Part shown: positions 7,120-14,891 of the stretch, piece after piece
Position numbering within the stretch: position 1 is the first letter of the stretch
Layout of the letters: each line of letters opens with the position of its first letter
Source: RGIG7332 sp045580305
GTDB taxonomy: Bacteria > Bacillota > Clostridia > Oscillospirales > JAAYXM01
DNA: 64,000 nucleotides
Assembly (NCBI GenBank): GCA_045580305.1
Contig: JAZNNQ010000001.1
Location: 176,279-240,278 of the forward strand
Reading direction: 5' to 3'
Notes under the pieces: generated by a model
What the model was told of the DNA's origin: nothing
The model's database searches: none
Seen by the model: only the letters and a program-made list of their open reading frames with translations
Translations under genes and position numbers: made by a program

Positions 7120-9436
7120 AACGACCAAAATTATTGCTATTCTTTTATCTTTAGTAATAACATTATCCACTGTGGCTGGTGCTGTAGTGGATAATGTCGT
7201 ACTTTTCAAGGATAATGATGCGAATTATTTAAAATATATTTCAGGTTTTGGTGACGGAACTATCCGTCCTGATGCACCACTGACACGAGCAGAATGTGCT
7301 AAAATGCTTACTTACATTGTTGATATAGGCACAATAGGGCAGAGCAGTGTTTTTTCTGATGTACCCGCTACTTTTTGGGGCTATAAGGCTATTATTGCCT
7401 TGAGCAATGCTAAAATCATTTACGGTTATGCCAATGGCACATTTAAGCCAAATAACAAGATAACTCGTGCAGAATTTGCAACTATTATTGCGCGAATTGC
7501 TGATATCAAAGAGGGTAGTGCACCATTTAAAGATATTTCCGGACATTGGGCTAAAGCTGACATTTCAGCTTTAGCGGCAAGTGGATATATAAACGGATAT
7601 TCCGATAATACTTTCAGACCTAATTCAACAATTACAAGGGCGGAAGCAGTAAAAATAATTAATAAAGTTGTTGGAATTGAACCGAACAATGCCGAAACGC
7701 GTGAGCTTTTTACTGATTTACAGAGTACTCACTGGGCGTATTATGAAATTATGGCTGCGGTTTCACTGACCGCATTCGACAGTCCAATTAAGCATGGAAA
7801 TATTAAATTCAATGAAATTGAATATATAGAGATTAATGTTGAGCAAATTGAAAGTGAGCTTGATAACATTTTAAATGAGTTTATTACTGCATCAACGGTG
7901 CGTCAAGCAGAGATATTTAACAGAGTGTCTGTTATTGAGTCGGATGTTGCTTTGGCTATTGCTATGTCAAACATTAATTCCTCAAGAGATGTAACCAGCG
8001 TTAAAGATAGAAATAACATAGCCAATGCATCTGCTGTACAAAATGTCATTTTAAAGGCCAAAGAGAAGAGATATAAGTTTTTATACGTTGTTAAAGAGCC
8101 TGCGGTTTTTGAAGATAAAATAGGTATGAAGATAGCTGATGTCCCTGAACCGGACGAAGCTACACCTGACAGACTTGTTGAACTGTACATTGAAGAACAA
8201 AGGTATGAAAATGACTTTGACACCTTTATGTATGAATCTTCCATTGTCCATAACGGAAAAAAATATTCTTTATCCCAGAGCGAATACTCAAGCGATCCGT
8301 TATTATACGCTAAAGCACTTCAATACTATGTTGATAACAGAATTGAATACGGAACGATTTTTACAAATCTTATTAAAGTAAGAACTAAAATCGCCAATTT
8401 TTATGGATATAGATATTACACAGATCTGGGATATATGCGAGCAGGAAAGTTCTACTATACACCGGAAGATGTATCGATCATACGCGAAGATATCAAAAAG
8501 TATATTGCACCGCTTTATTTCAATATTACAAGGGCTGCGCAGGGTTATGATAATGGGTATTATAATTTAAACACCTGGACCGAATACACACATCACAATA
8601 GTTCTGCATTAAATGTGGCATCCGAGTTTTTGAGCGAATTATCACCGCAGACCAGAGAAGCACTTAACTATTTAACAGCTTCCGGCGCCATTGATTATGA
8701 AATGCGTGAAAATAAAGCTACTACTGCATTTACCTCATATATTCCCGAATATGATATGCCTTTTGTTTTTCTGAATGAAACCGGTGGTGCTCAAGATATT
8801 GAGAATCTTTGCCATGAATTCGGGCACGCTTTTCAGGCATTCAGAATCGGATATGACGGTGTTGCTTGTCCCGCAGATGTTGCCGAAGTGGCATCTTATG
8901 GAATGGAAATGTTGTCAATGCACAATTATGACGAGTTTTATGGGGAACACTCCGCAACCAAAGAACAGCTTATTAACTTTTATTACAAACTGCAAATTCT
9001 ACTTTTAACTACCTTTATGGACGAGTTCCAGTATATGGTTTATAAGGACACTTTCCTTACAATAGACGAAAGAAATAGCCTATATGCTTCGCTGTATAAA
9101 GAATATTTTATCGGTGCTTCGTTTAGCCATGAAGCTTACCAAAAAGGCATTGTTTGGTCAAATCCTACACATATATTTACACAGCCGTATTATTCGATTG
9201 ATTACACATTGGCTATGACGGTTGCATTCCAGATGTGGGAGATAGGTGAAAATGAAGGCTTCGATAAGCAGTTTGAAATCTATATGGGAATTATTGAGTC
9301 CCCGTATATAAATACCAGTGTTCATACTGTCGCGAAGTCTGCCGGTATGCAAAGTCCTTTTACAAAGGGTATAATTCAAAGCATTGCGCAAAAAATAGAT
9401 GCTATATTCAAGGAAGAATATCTAAAAGCAAGTTAA
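7106..9436 (+). CDS. SLH-domain surface protein with M3-type metallopeptidase domain
   Basis: This 776-residue protein begins with a signal peptide (KTTKIIAILLSLVITLSTVAG). Three S-layer homology repeats follow at about residues 36-200, with TRAECAKML, TRAEFATII and TRAEAVKII. The C-terminal two-thirds resembles M3 oligoendopeptidases, with the zinc motif HEFGH at residues 570-574 and a likely third ligand Glu594 in AEVAS. It is probably a peptidase anchored to the cell wall through the SLH repeats and acting on peptides outside the cell. The ATG follows GAGG within the end of the AI-2E-family gene. The linkage of SLH repeats and an M3 domain is unusual for enzymes that are mostly cytoplasmic. 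Confidence 0.88.
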   Translation: MRKNKTTKIIAILLSLVITLSTVAGAVVDNVVLFKDNDANYLKYISGFGDGTIRPDAPLTRAECAKMLTYIVDIGTIGQSSVFSDVPATFWGYKAIIALSNAKIIYGYANGTFKPNNKITRAEFATIIARIADIKEGSAPFKDISGHWAKADISALAASGYINGYSDNTFRPNSTITRAEAVKIINKVVGIEPNNAETRELFTDLQSTHWAYYEIMAAVSLTAFDSPIKHGNIKFNEIEYIEINVEQIESELDNILNEFITASTVRQAEIFNRVSVIESDVALAIAMSNINSSRDVTSVKDRNNIANASAVQNVILKAKEKRYKFLYVVKEPAVFEDKIGMKIADVPEPDEATPDRLVELYIEEQRYENDFDTFMYESSIVHNGKKYSLSQSEYSSDPLLYAKALQYYVDNRIEYGTIFTNLIKVRTKIANFYGYRYYTDLGYMRAGKFYYTPEDVSIIREDIKKYIAPLYFNITRAAQGYDNGYYNLNTWTEYTHHNSSALNVASEFLSELSPQTREALNYLTASGAIDYEMRENKATTAFTSYIPEYDMPFVFLNETGGAQDIENLCHEFGHAFQAFRIGYDGVACPADVAEVASYGMEMLSMHNYDEFYGEHSATKEQLINFYYKLQILLLTTFMDEFQYMVYKDTFLTIDERNSLYASLYKEYFIGASFSHEAYQKGIVWSNPTHIFTQPYYSIDYTLAMTVAFQMWEIGENEGFDKQFEIYMGIIESPYINTSVHTVAKSAGMQSPFTKGIIQSIAQKIDAIFKEEYLKAS

Positions 9437-9464
9437 AAAAGACGCCTACGGCGTCTTTTTTATT
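9435..9464 (+). terminator. Terminator after the SLH-M3 gene
   Basis: AAAAAAGACGCC pairs with GGCGTCTTTTTT around the loop TAC, followed by more T/A. The stem begins at the stop codon. Confidence 0.92.
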
Positions 9465-10056
9465 ATACTTTAATTCAAGATATAAAGTTGCTTTTATAAT
9501 AACTTTGAGCGCATCGTGATTTTTAATGATAACAATCATAACGGGAACTAAAGTGAGTGGAGAAGATAAAGTAAGCGTATCATTATAATTCGTTATTTGG
9601 GGGCAAATCAGGCGTATTCGAAACACAGATTATTAAAGCTATGCACAACAAGGGCTTGGTGTAAAAAACAATGATATCTATAATAGCCGGATTTTTGAAA
9701 TAAACTAATTTAGCTTTAGTAAAAGTTAAAAACTCCAAAGTTTGTAGGTCAAAGATGTTATCTGATTTAATTATCAAAAGAATTGATAGCAGGTTCTAAA
9801 ACTTTTTTATAAAGTAAATTTAAAGATTGATTTTTTTGAAAAGCATTTAATAAACAAACTAACATAATAAAAGAGACAATTTGATGATAAAGGATAAAAT
9901 TAGGTTATCAACCAGCAAAGAGCTTAAAAGCTTCAAATTACAAGCTTTTTCCGCTCCCCTTAATTTCATAAAATTTTGATTTTGCTTAATTAGGTGTGCG
10001 TTAGTTTTGACTTTCATTTAATGGTCTGGCTGCTACTCTCCTCTTAATCTAAGCGT
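9465..10056. other. AT-rich intergenic stretch without a supported gene
   Basis: About 590 bases, much richer in A/T than its neighbours, with no reading frame that has both a ribosome binding site and protein-like content. A 20-codon frame (9527-9589) and a 29-codon open run ending near 9663 (reading LFGGKSGVFETQIIKAMHNK) look vaguely protein-like and could be remnants of a lost gene, but I cannot name one. AAGCTT-type repeats occur near 9920-9950. No promoter or RNA motif was recognised. Confidence 0.6.
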
Positions 10057-10090
10057 AAAAAAGACCGCAACCAGCGTTGCGGTCTTTTTT
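10057..10090 (-). terminator. Terminator of nfnAB
   Basis: AAAAAAGACCGCAAC (10057-10071) pairs with 10076-10090, giving a strong stem with a T-run on the minus strand just after the nfnB stop. Confidence 0.92.
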
Positions 10091-10101
10091 ATTATTCAGT
10101 T

Positions 10102-11493
10102 TTATTTATTCTGAATGTACTCGTCAATTGCATTTGCAGCACCTTTTCCTGCACCCATTGCAAGGATTACTGTAGCTGCGCCGGTTACTGCATCGCCGCC
10201 GGCATAAACACCTTCCTTAGATGTCTTACCGGTTTCTTCGCTTTCTACAACAATACAACCCCACTTGTTAGTATCAAGACCCGGAGTTGTGCGCCTGATA
10301 AGCGGATTCGGAGATGTACCAATAGCAACAATGATACAGTCGAGATCAATATCGAACTCGCTACCCTCTTTTGCTACCGGACGACGACGACCAGATGTAT
10401 CAGGTTCACCAAGTTCCATTTCTATACACTTCATACCGGTTACCCAGCCATCATCGTTGCCTATTACTTCGACCGGGGCTGTGAGGAACTTAAAGATAAT
10501 TCCCTCTTCTTTTGCATGGTGAATTTCCTCAAGACGCGCAGGAAGTTCAGCCTCGCCACGGCGGTATACGATATAAACATTCTCGGCGCCCATACGCTTT
10601 GCACTACGCGCAGCATCCATAGCAACATTACCGCCGCCTACAACAGCTACATTCTTATATGCGCGAAGCGGTGTGTCGTACTCATCCTTATATGCTTTCA
10701 TTAGGTTGATGCGTGTTAAGTACTCGTTTGCAGAATAAACGCCGTTTAAATTCTCGCCCGGTACGCGCATAAAGGACGGGAGTCCTGCACCGGAGCCAAC
10801 AAAAATAGCCTCGTAACCGTCATCAAAGAGATCGTCAACGGTTGCAGTGCGGCCAACGACATAATTGGTGACAATCTTAACACCCATCGCCTTTAATGAT
10901 TCAATTTCTTTAGCAACAATTGCCTTAGGAAGGCGGAACTCGGGAATACCGTAAACAAGAACGCCGCCTGCTGTGTGGAATGCTTCAAAAATAGTTACTT
11001 CGTAACCGCGACGAGCAAGATCACCTGCACATGTAAGGCCGGACGGACCTGCACCAACGATAGCCACTTTATGTCCGTTAGTTGCCGGAACTTCTGCTTT
11101 TGCCTCGCTATTCTTCATTGCCCAATCGGCAACAAATCGCTCTAAGCGACCAATGGCAACCGGTTCATGCTTAATACCACGAACACACTTGCTTTCACAC
11201 TGCGATTCCTGCGGACATACGCGACCACAAACAGCCGGAAGCGCATTAGTGGTCTTAATAATATCATAAGCACCCTGAAAATCTCCAACTTTAACCTTAG
11301 CAATAAATTCAGGAATCGGAACACCTACAGGGCATCCGGAAACACAGGGACGGTGCTTACACTCGAGACAACGATTAGCCTCTTCGATCGCCTGCTCCTC
11401 TGTATATCCAAGAGTAACCTCTTCAAAGTTTTTATTTCTTACATTAGGTTCCTGCTCGGGCATCGGTACGCGAGTCGGTGACATATTAGGCAT
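10102..11493 (-). CDS. nfnB: NfnB / GltD-like flavin iron-sulfur oxidoreductase (NADP-binding subunit)
   Basis: The 463-residue protein has an N-terminal cysteine-rich domain for two [4Fe-4S] clusters (CLECKHRPCVSGCPVG, CGRVCPQESQCESKC), an FAD Rossmann motif VAIVGAGPSGLTCAG, a second dinucleotide motif VAVVGGGNVAMDAARSA, and the FAD end motif GVYAGGDAVTGAATV. The layout is that of homotetrameric glutamate synthase small subunit. Paired with the FAD/[2Fe-2S] subunit encoded one base upstream, it most likely forms NfnAB, which bifurcates electrons between NADPH, NAD and ferredoxin. Sulfide dehydrogenase (SudAB) has the same architecture and cannot be excluded. Confidence 0.88.
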   Translation of the reverse strand: MPNMSPTRVPMPEQEPNVRNKNFEEVTLGYTEEQAIEEANRCLECKHRPCVSGCPVGVPIPEFIAKVKVGDFQGAYDIIKTTNALPAVCGRVCPQESQCESKCVRGIKHEPVAIGRLERFVADWAMKNSEAKAEVPATNGHKVAIVGAGPSGLTCAGDLARRGYEVTIFEAFHTAGGVLVYGIPEFRLPKAIVAKEIESLKAMGVKIVTNYVVGRTATVDDLFDDGYEAIFVGSGAGLPSFMRVPGENLNGVYSANEYLTRINLMKAYKDEYDTPLRAYKNVAVVGGGNVAMDAARSAKRMGAENVYIVYRRGEAELPARLEEIHHAKEEGIIFKFLTAPVEVIGNDDGWVTGMKCIEMELGEPDTSGRRRPVAKEGSEFDIDLDCIIVAIGTSPNPLIRRTTPGLDTNKWGCIVVESEETGKTSKEGVYAGGDAVTGAATVILAMGAGKGAANAIDEYIQNK

Positions 11494-11494
11494 T

Positions 11495-12337
11495 TTACTT
11501 CACCATTCCTTTCATTCTGCACTCATGCTCTTCAAGCTTTGCGCGTTCTTCAGGCTTGTACATTCCACCACGGCGCATAGCTTCATCAAAATCAACCAAA
11601 TGACCGTCGAAGTCCGGACCGTCAACACAAGCAAACTTGGTTTCACCACCAACGGATAAACGGCAACCGCCGCACATTCCGGTTCCGTCGATCATAATAG
11701 AGTTCATACTTACAAGGGTTTTTACATTGTATGGCTTGGTTGTAAGTGATACAAACTTCATCATTATCAGCGGACCAATTGCAATAACAGCATCGTATTC
11801 CACACCCTTATCAAGCTGTGCCTTAAGAACATCTGTTACAAGACCTTTGTTTCCGTTAGAGCCATCATCGGTAACAACAAAAAGGTTGTCCGAAACAGCG
11901 GCCATTTCTTCATCAAGGAAGATTAAATCCTTATTACGGAAACCTGCAATTATATCAACCTTTGCTCCCCTATTGTGTAAGTATTTAGCCTGAGGATATG
12001 CAATTGCACAACCAAGACCACCGCCAATTACACAAACACGGTTTAACTCATCAAGATGTGAAGGGTTGCCTAACGGGCCAACAAAGTCAAGGATCGAATC
12101 CCCTTCTTCAAGTGTACCCAGCATACGAGTGGTTTTACCAACTTCTTGGAAAATAATGGTAATAGTACCTGCCTCACGATCATAATCAGCAATAGTAAGA
12201 GGAATACGCTCACCTGTCTCGGTAAGACGGAGCATGATAAACTGTCCCGGAAGAGCGTGGCGTGCAACATCCGGCGCCTTAACGGTTAAGAGTTTAACCT
12301 GAGGATTGAAAATCTTTTTTGTTACAATTTCAAACAT
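11495..12337 (-). CDS. nfnA: NfnA / PyrK-like FAD and [2Fe-2S] subunit
   Basis: The 280-residue protein has a ferredoxin-reductase-like FAD domain (RIPLTIADYD), an NAD-binding region with CVIGGGLGCAIAYP, and a C-terminal [2Fe-2S] cysteine motif beginning MCGGCRLSVGGETKFACVDG. This is the partner of NfnB in NADH-dependent reduced ferredoxin:NADP oxidoreductase, a cytoplasmic anaerobic redox-balancing enzyme. The ATG at 12337 has AGGGGTG at a 5-base distance; the GTG at 12343 overlaps that site. Its stop and the nfnB start are one base apart, so the two are an operon. Confidence 0.88.
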   Translation of the reverse strand: MFEIVTKKIFNPQVKLLTVKAPDVARHALPGQFIMLRLTETGERIPLTIADYDREAGTITIIFQEVGKTTRMLGTLEEGDSILDFVGPLGNPSHLDELNRVCVIGGGLGCAIAYPQAKYLHNRGAKVDIIAGFRNKDLIFLDEEMAAVSDNLFVVTDDGSNGNKGLVTDVLKAQLDKGVEYDAVIAIGPLIMMKFVSLTTKPYNVKTLVSMNSIMIDGTGMCGGCRLSVGGETKFACVDGPDFDGHLVDFDEAMRRGGMYKPEERAKLEEHECRMKGMVK

Positions 12338-12368
12338 AAACACACCCCTAACAAATAATTATAAATAA

Positions 12369-12397
12369 ATTATATACTATAACTTAATTTTTTGCAA
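12369..12397 (-). promoter_or_regulatory. Promoter of nfnAB
   Basis: On the minus strand TTGCAA (12392-12397) and TATAAT (12369-12374) are exactly 17 bases apart. Confidence 0.75.
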
Positions 12398-12447
12398 TAG
12401 TTATATAATATTATGTAAAAAACAATAATTTTCAGTACAGTTTATTA

Positions 12448-12476
12448 TTGCAATGCTTGGAAATTGGTGGTATACT
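12448..12476 (+). promoter_or_regulatory. Likely promoter of eda-kdgK
   Basis: TTGCAA (12448-12453) and TATACT (12471-12476) are 17 bases apart. A second TATAAT at 12482 lacks a matching -35. Confidence 0.55.
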
Positions 12477-12536
12477 TACTTTATAATATTATGTCTTATT
12501 ATGCGTAACATAAAATTTTTAAGGAGGCAAAAAGAC

Positions 12537-13502
12537 ATGAATGATGTTTTAAAACAAATTGGCGCTTATGGCGTAGTGCCGGTCGTTAAGATTGACGACG
12601 CAAAGGATGCAGTTCCTCTTGCAAAGGCATTGGTTGACGGTGGTCTCCCTGTTGCTGAGGTTACTTTCCGTACCGACGCTGCTGAAGAAGCTATCAGCGC
12701 AATGGCAAAGGCTTATCCGAATATGTTACTCGGTGCCGGCACCGTTCTTACCACAGAGCAGGTCGACCGCGCAGTAGCTGCAGGTGCAAGCTTCATTGTT
12801 TCCCCCGGTCTTAATCCTAAGGTTGTCAAGTATTGTGTTGACAAGAATATCCCGATCACCCCGGGTTGCAGCAATCCTTCTGACATCGAGGCTGCAATTG
12901 AGCTCGGTCTTAAGGTAGTTAAGTTCTTCCCTGCTGAGGCTTGCGGCGGACTTAACGCTATCAAGGCTATGAGCGCTCCTTACGGTGGTATTAAGTTCAT
13001 GCCCACCGGTGGTATCAGCGAAAAGAACATTGATTCCTACCTTGAGTTTGGTAAGATCCTTGCTTGTGGTGGTAGCTGGATGGTTAAGGACTCTCTTATC
13101 AAGAACGGTCAGTTCGATGAAATTACTCGCCTTACTCGCGAAGCTGTTAGCAAGGTTCTCGGCTTCGAGCTTGGTCACATTGGTATCAACTGTGCTTGCG
13201 AAAATTGCGCATCCGATGTTGCTAACAAGTTTGCTTCCATCTTTAGTTTCACCACTAAGGTGGGCAATAGCTCCATCTTTGCCGGATCCGGAATTGAAGT
13301 AAACAAGTCTATGGGTCTTGGCGCTAACGGCCACATTGCAATCAAGACAAAGAACATTACTCGCGCTATCGCATATCTTGAGAGAATGGGCGTTGCTCTT
13401 AACGAAGAGTCCAAGAAGTTTGATGCAAACGGCAACATGGTCGCTATCTATTTAGCTGATGAGTTCGGTGGTTTTGCAGTACATCTTGTCCAGGCTAAGT
13501 AA
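12537..13502 (+). CDS. eda: KDPG/KHG aldolase fused to a VOC (glyoxalase)-like domain
   Basis: The 321-residue protein has a KDPG aldolase TIM barrel in residues 1 to about 210, with the Schiff-base lysine Lys129 in VVKFFPAEACGG and the phosphate-binding motif MPTGGI. It cleaves 2-keto-3-deoxy-6-phosphogluconate to pyruvate and glyceraldehyde-3-phosphate. About 110 further residues, from LGHIGINCACENC to the end, resemble a glyoxalase/VOC fold with histidines in LGHIGI, NGHIAI and AVHLV; its role is unknown. Plain KDPG aldolases are about 210 residues. The start at 12537 follows AAGGAGG. kdgK lies 30 bases downstream. Confidence 0.92.
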   Translation: MNDVLKQIGAYGVVPVVKIDDAKDAVPLAKALVDGGLPVAEVTFRTDAAEEAISAMAKAYPNMLLGAGTVLTTEQVDRAVAAGASFIVSPGLNPKVVKYCVDKNIPITPGCSNPSDIEAAIELGLKVVKFFPAEACGGLNAIKAMSAPYGGIKFMPTGGISEKNIDSYLEFGKILACGGSWMVKDSLIKNGQFDEITRLTREAVSKVLGFELGHIGINCACENCASDVANKFASIFSFTTKVGNSSIFAGSGIEVNKSMGLGANGHIAIKTKNITRAIAYLERMGVALNEESKKFDANGNMVAIYLADEFGGFAVHLVQAK

Positions 13503-13532
13503 TTATAAATATTTACATAAAGGAGAATTACC

Positions 13533-14567
13533 ATGAGTAAACAGAAAATTGTTACCTTTGGCGAAATTATGTTACGCTTAAAATCCCCGGGCAATGAGCG
13601 TTTCTTCCAGTCCCCTTCCCTCGAGGCTACTTTTGGTGGCGGTGAGGCAAATGTTGCAGTATCTCTTGCTAACTACGGCATGGATGCATCTTTCGTTACC
13701 TTTGTTCCTGATAACGATATCGGTACCGCTTGTATTGGCGAAGTTCGTCGTTTTGGCGTCGATACCACTTATATGCTCCGTGGTAAGGGCCGTATGGGCG
13801 TATACTTCCTCGAGACCGGTTCTAACCAGAGACCCAGCAAGGTAATCTACGATCGCGCTGACTCTGCTATTGCTATTGCACAGCCCGGTTCTATCAACTG
13901 GAAGGAAGTATTCGATGGTGCTACTTGGTTCCATATTTCCGGTATTACCCCGGCACTCAGCCAGTCTTCTGCTGACCTCTCCTTCGAGGCTTGTAAGGCT
14001 GCTAAGGAACTTGGCGTTACCGTTTCCTGTGACTTAAACTTCAGAAAGAAACTTTGGAAGTACGGCAAGACTGCTCCCGAAGTAATGTGCGAGCTTACCA
14101 AGTATGTTGATGTAGCTATTGCAAACGAGGAAGATTGCCAGAAATCTCTCGGCATCAAGGTTGACTCTAATGTTGAGGGCGGTAAGCTTGATACCGATAC
14201 TTACAAGGCACTTGCAGAGAAGGTTCTTGCTGATTACCCGAACCTCAAGGCTATCGCTATCACTCTCCGTGAGAGCAAGAGTGCTGACACCAACGGCTGG
14301 AGCGCATGTCTCCATGATCGCGAGAAATTCTATCACAGCAAGTCTTACATGATCACTGATATCGTTGACCGTGTAGGCGGCGGTGACTCCTTCTCCGGCG
14401 GTCTTATCTATGGTCTCTTAAACTATGAGAACCATGAAGACAGCTTGAATTTTGCAGTTGCAGCATCCTGCTTAAAGCACACCATTATGGGTGACTTTAA
14501 CCGCGTTTCTGTTAGCGAGGTTGAGGCTCTTATGGGCGGCGACGGTTCCGGTCGCGTTCAGAGATAA
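13533..14567 (+). CDS. kdgK: 2-keto-3-deoxygluconate kinase (PfkB family)
   Basis: This 344-residue PfkB-type sugar kinase has the N-terminal FGEIMLRLKSPG, the Gly-rich FGGGEANVAVSLANYG and the C-terminal anion-hole and catalytic-Asp motif DRVGGGDSFSGG. With the upstream aldolase it covers the two final steps by which 2-keto-3-deoxygluconate from hexuronates or galacturonate enters glycolysis: phosphorylation, then cleavage. The start follows AGGAG. It is the last gene before the inverted-repeat element at 14578. Confidence 0.93.
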   Translation: MSKQKIVTFGEIMLRLKSPGNERFFQSPSLEATFGGGEANVAVSLANYGMDASFVTFVPDNDIGTACIGEVRRFGVDTTYMLRGKGRMGVYFLETGSNQRPSKVIYDRADSAIAIAQPGSINWKEVFDGATWFHISGITPALSQSSADLSFEACKAAKELGVTVSCDLNFRKKLWKYGKTAPEVMCELTKYVDVAIANEEDCQKSLGIKVDSNVEGGKLDTDTYKALAEKVLADYPNLKAIAITLRESKSADTNGWSACLHDREKFYHSKSYMITDIVDRVGGGDSFSGGLIYGLLNYENHEDSLNFAVAASCLKHTIMGDFNRVSVSEVEALMGGDGSGRVQR

Positions 14568-14577
14568 CCTATTGAAT

Positions 14578-14891
14578 AAAAAAACATCGGCTGAGTAACG
14601 CCACAGCCAGATAAGGAAGCATTGGTTTTGATACCATATTTTCCGTAAATAGTGCACAAAAAATCCCGGTAATACGCCATTATTCCCAGAATTTTATTCT
14701 TTCTCTTTACAAAAAATCTTGCTTTCAAAACTGCCTTGCATCCTGAAAAGATGAATTTTGGATGAAGTTCAAGCTAAAAACGCCCCATAATCCTGACGGA
14801 TATGGGGCGTTTTTGGTGCAGAACTTCGCCAAAAGGCGCTTTTTCAGGACAATACTTCCTTACCTGGCTGTGGCGAACCGACCTCTTTTTT
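14578..14891. repeat. Nested inverted-repeat element (MITE-like or structured RNA) between kdgK and obgE
   Basis: Five pairs of inverted repeats are nested in order: 14599-14624 with 14850-14875 (24 of 26 bases match), 14741-14749 with 14841-14849, 14756-14761 with 14829-14834, 14764-14770 with 14821-14827, and the terminator stem 14776-14787 with 14803-14814. Outside them A-runs and TCGG (14578-14590) face CCGA and a T-run (14878-14891). A 116-base segment of the left side is unpaired. The right edge covers the obgE stop codon. There is no reading frame inside. It may be a decayed miniature transposable element or a structured 3' region. Confidence 0.65.
14776..14814. terminator. Bidirectional terminator between kdgK and obgE
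   Basis: AAAAACGCCCCA (14776-14787) pairs with TGGGGCGTTTTT (14803-14814) around a 15-base loop, with T-runs on both strands. It is the core of the larger nested inverted repeat. Confidence 0.85.

Noticed and set aside
9527..9589. A 20-codon frame starting MITIITGTKV
   Set aside because: Too short, with no ribosome binding site and no relation to neighbours; kept only as a comment in the gene-poor stretch.
10102..12337. Glutamate synthase small subunit as a simple GltD gene
   Set aside because: No large GltB subunit is nearby, and the neighbour is a PyrK-like FAD/[2Fe-2S] subunit, so NfnAB (or SudAB) fits better.
12726..13334. A 202-codon frame antisense to eda
   Set aside because: It is a shadow of the aldolase gene on the opposite strand, with no start signal or family resemblance.
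14578..14891. Integron attC site or CRISPR-like repeat
   Set aside because: There are inverted repeats but no regular direct repeats, no spacers and no integrase or cas gene nearby.
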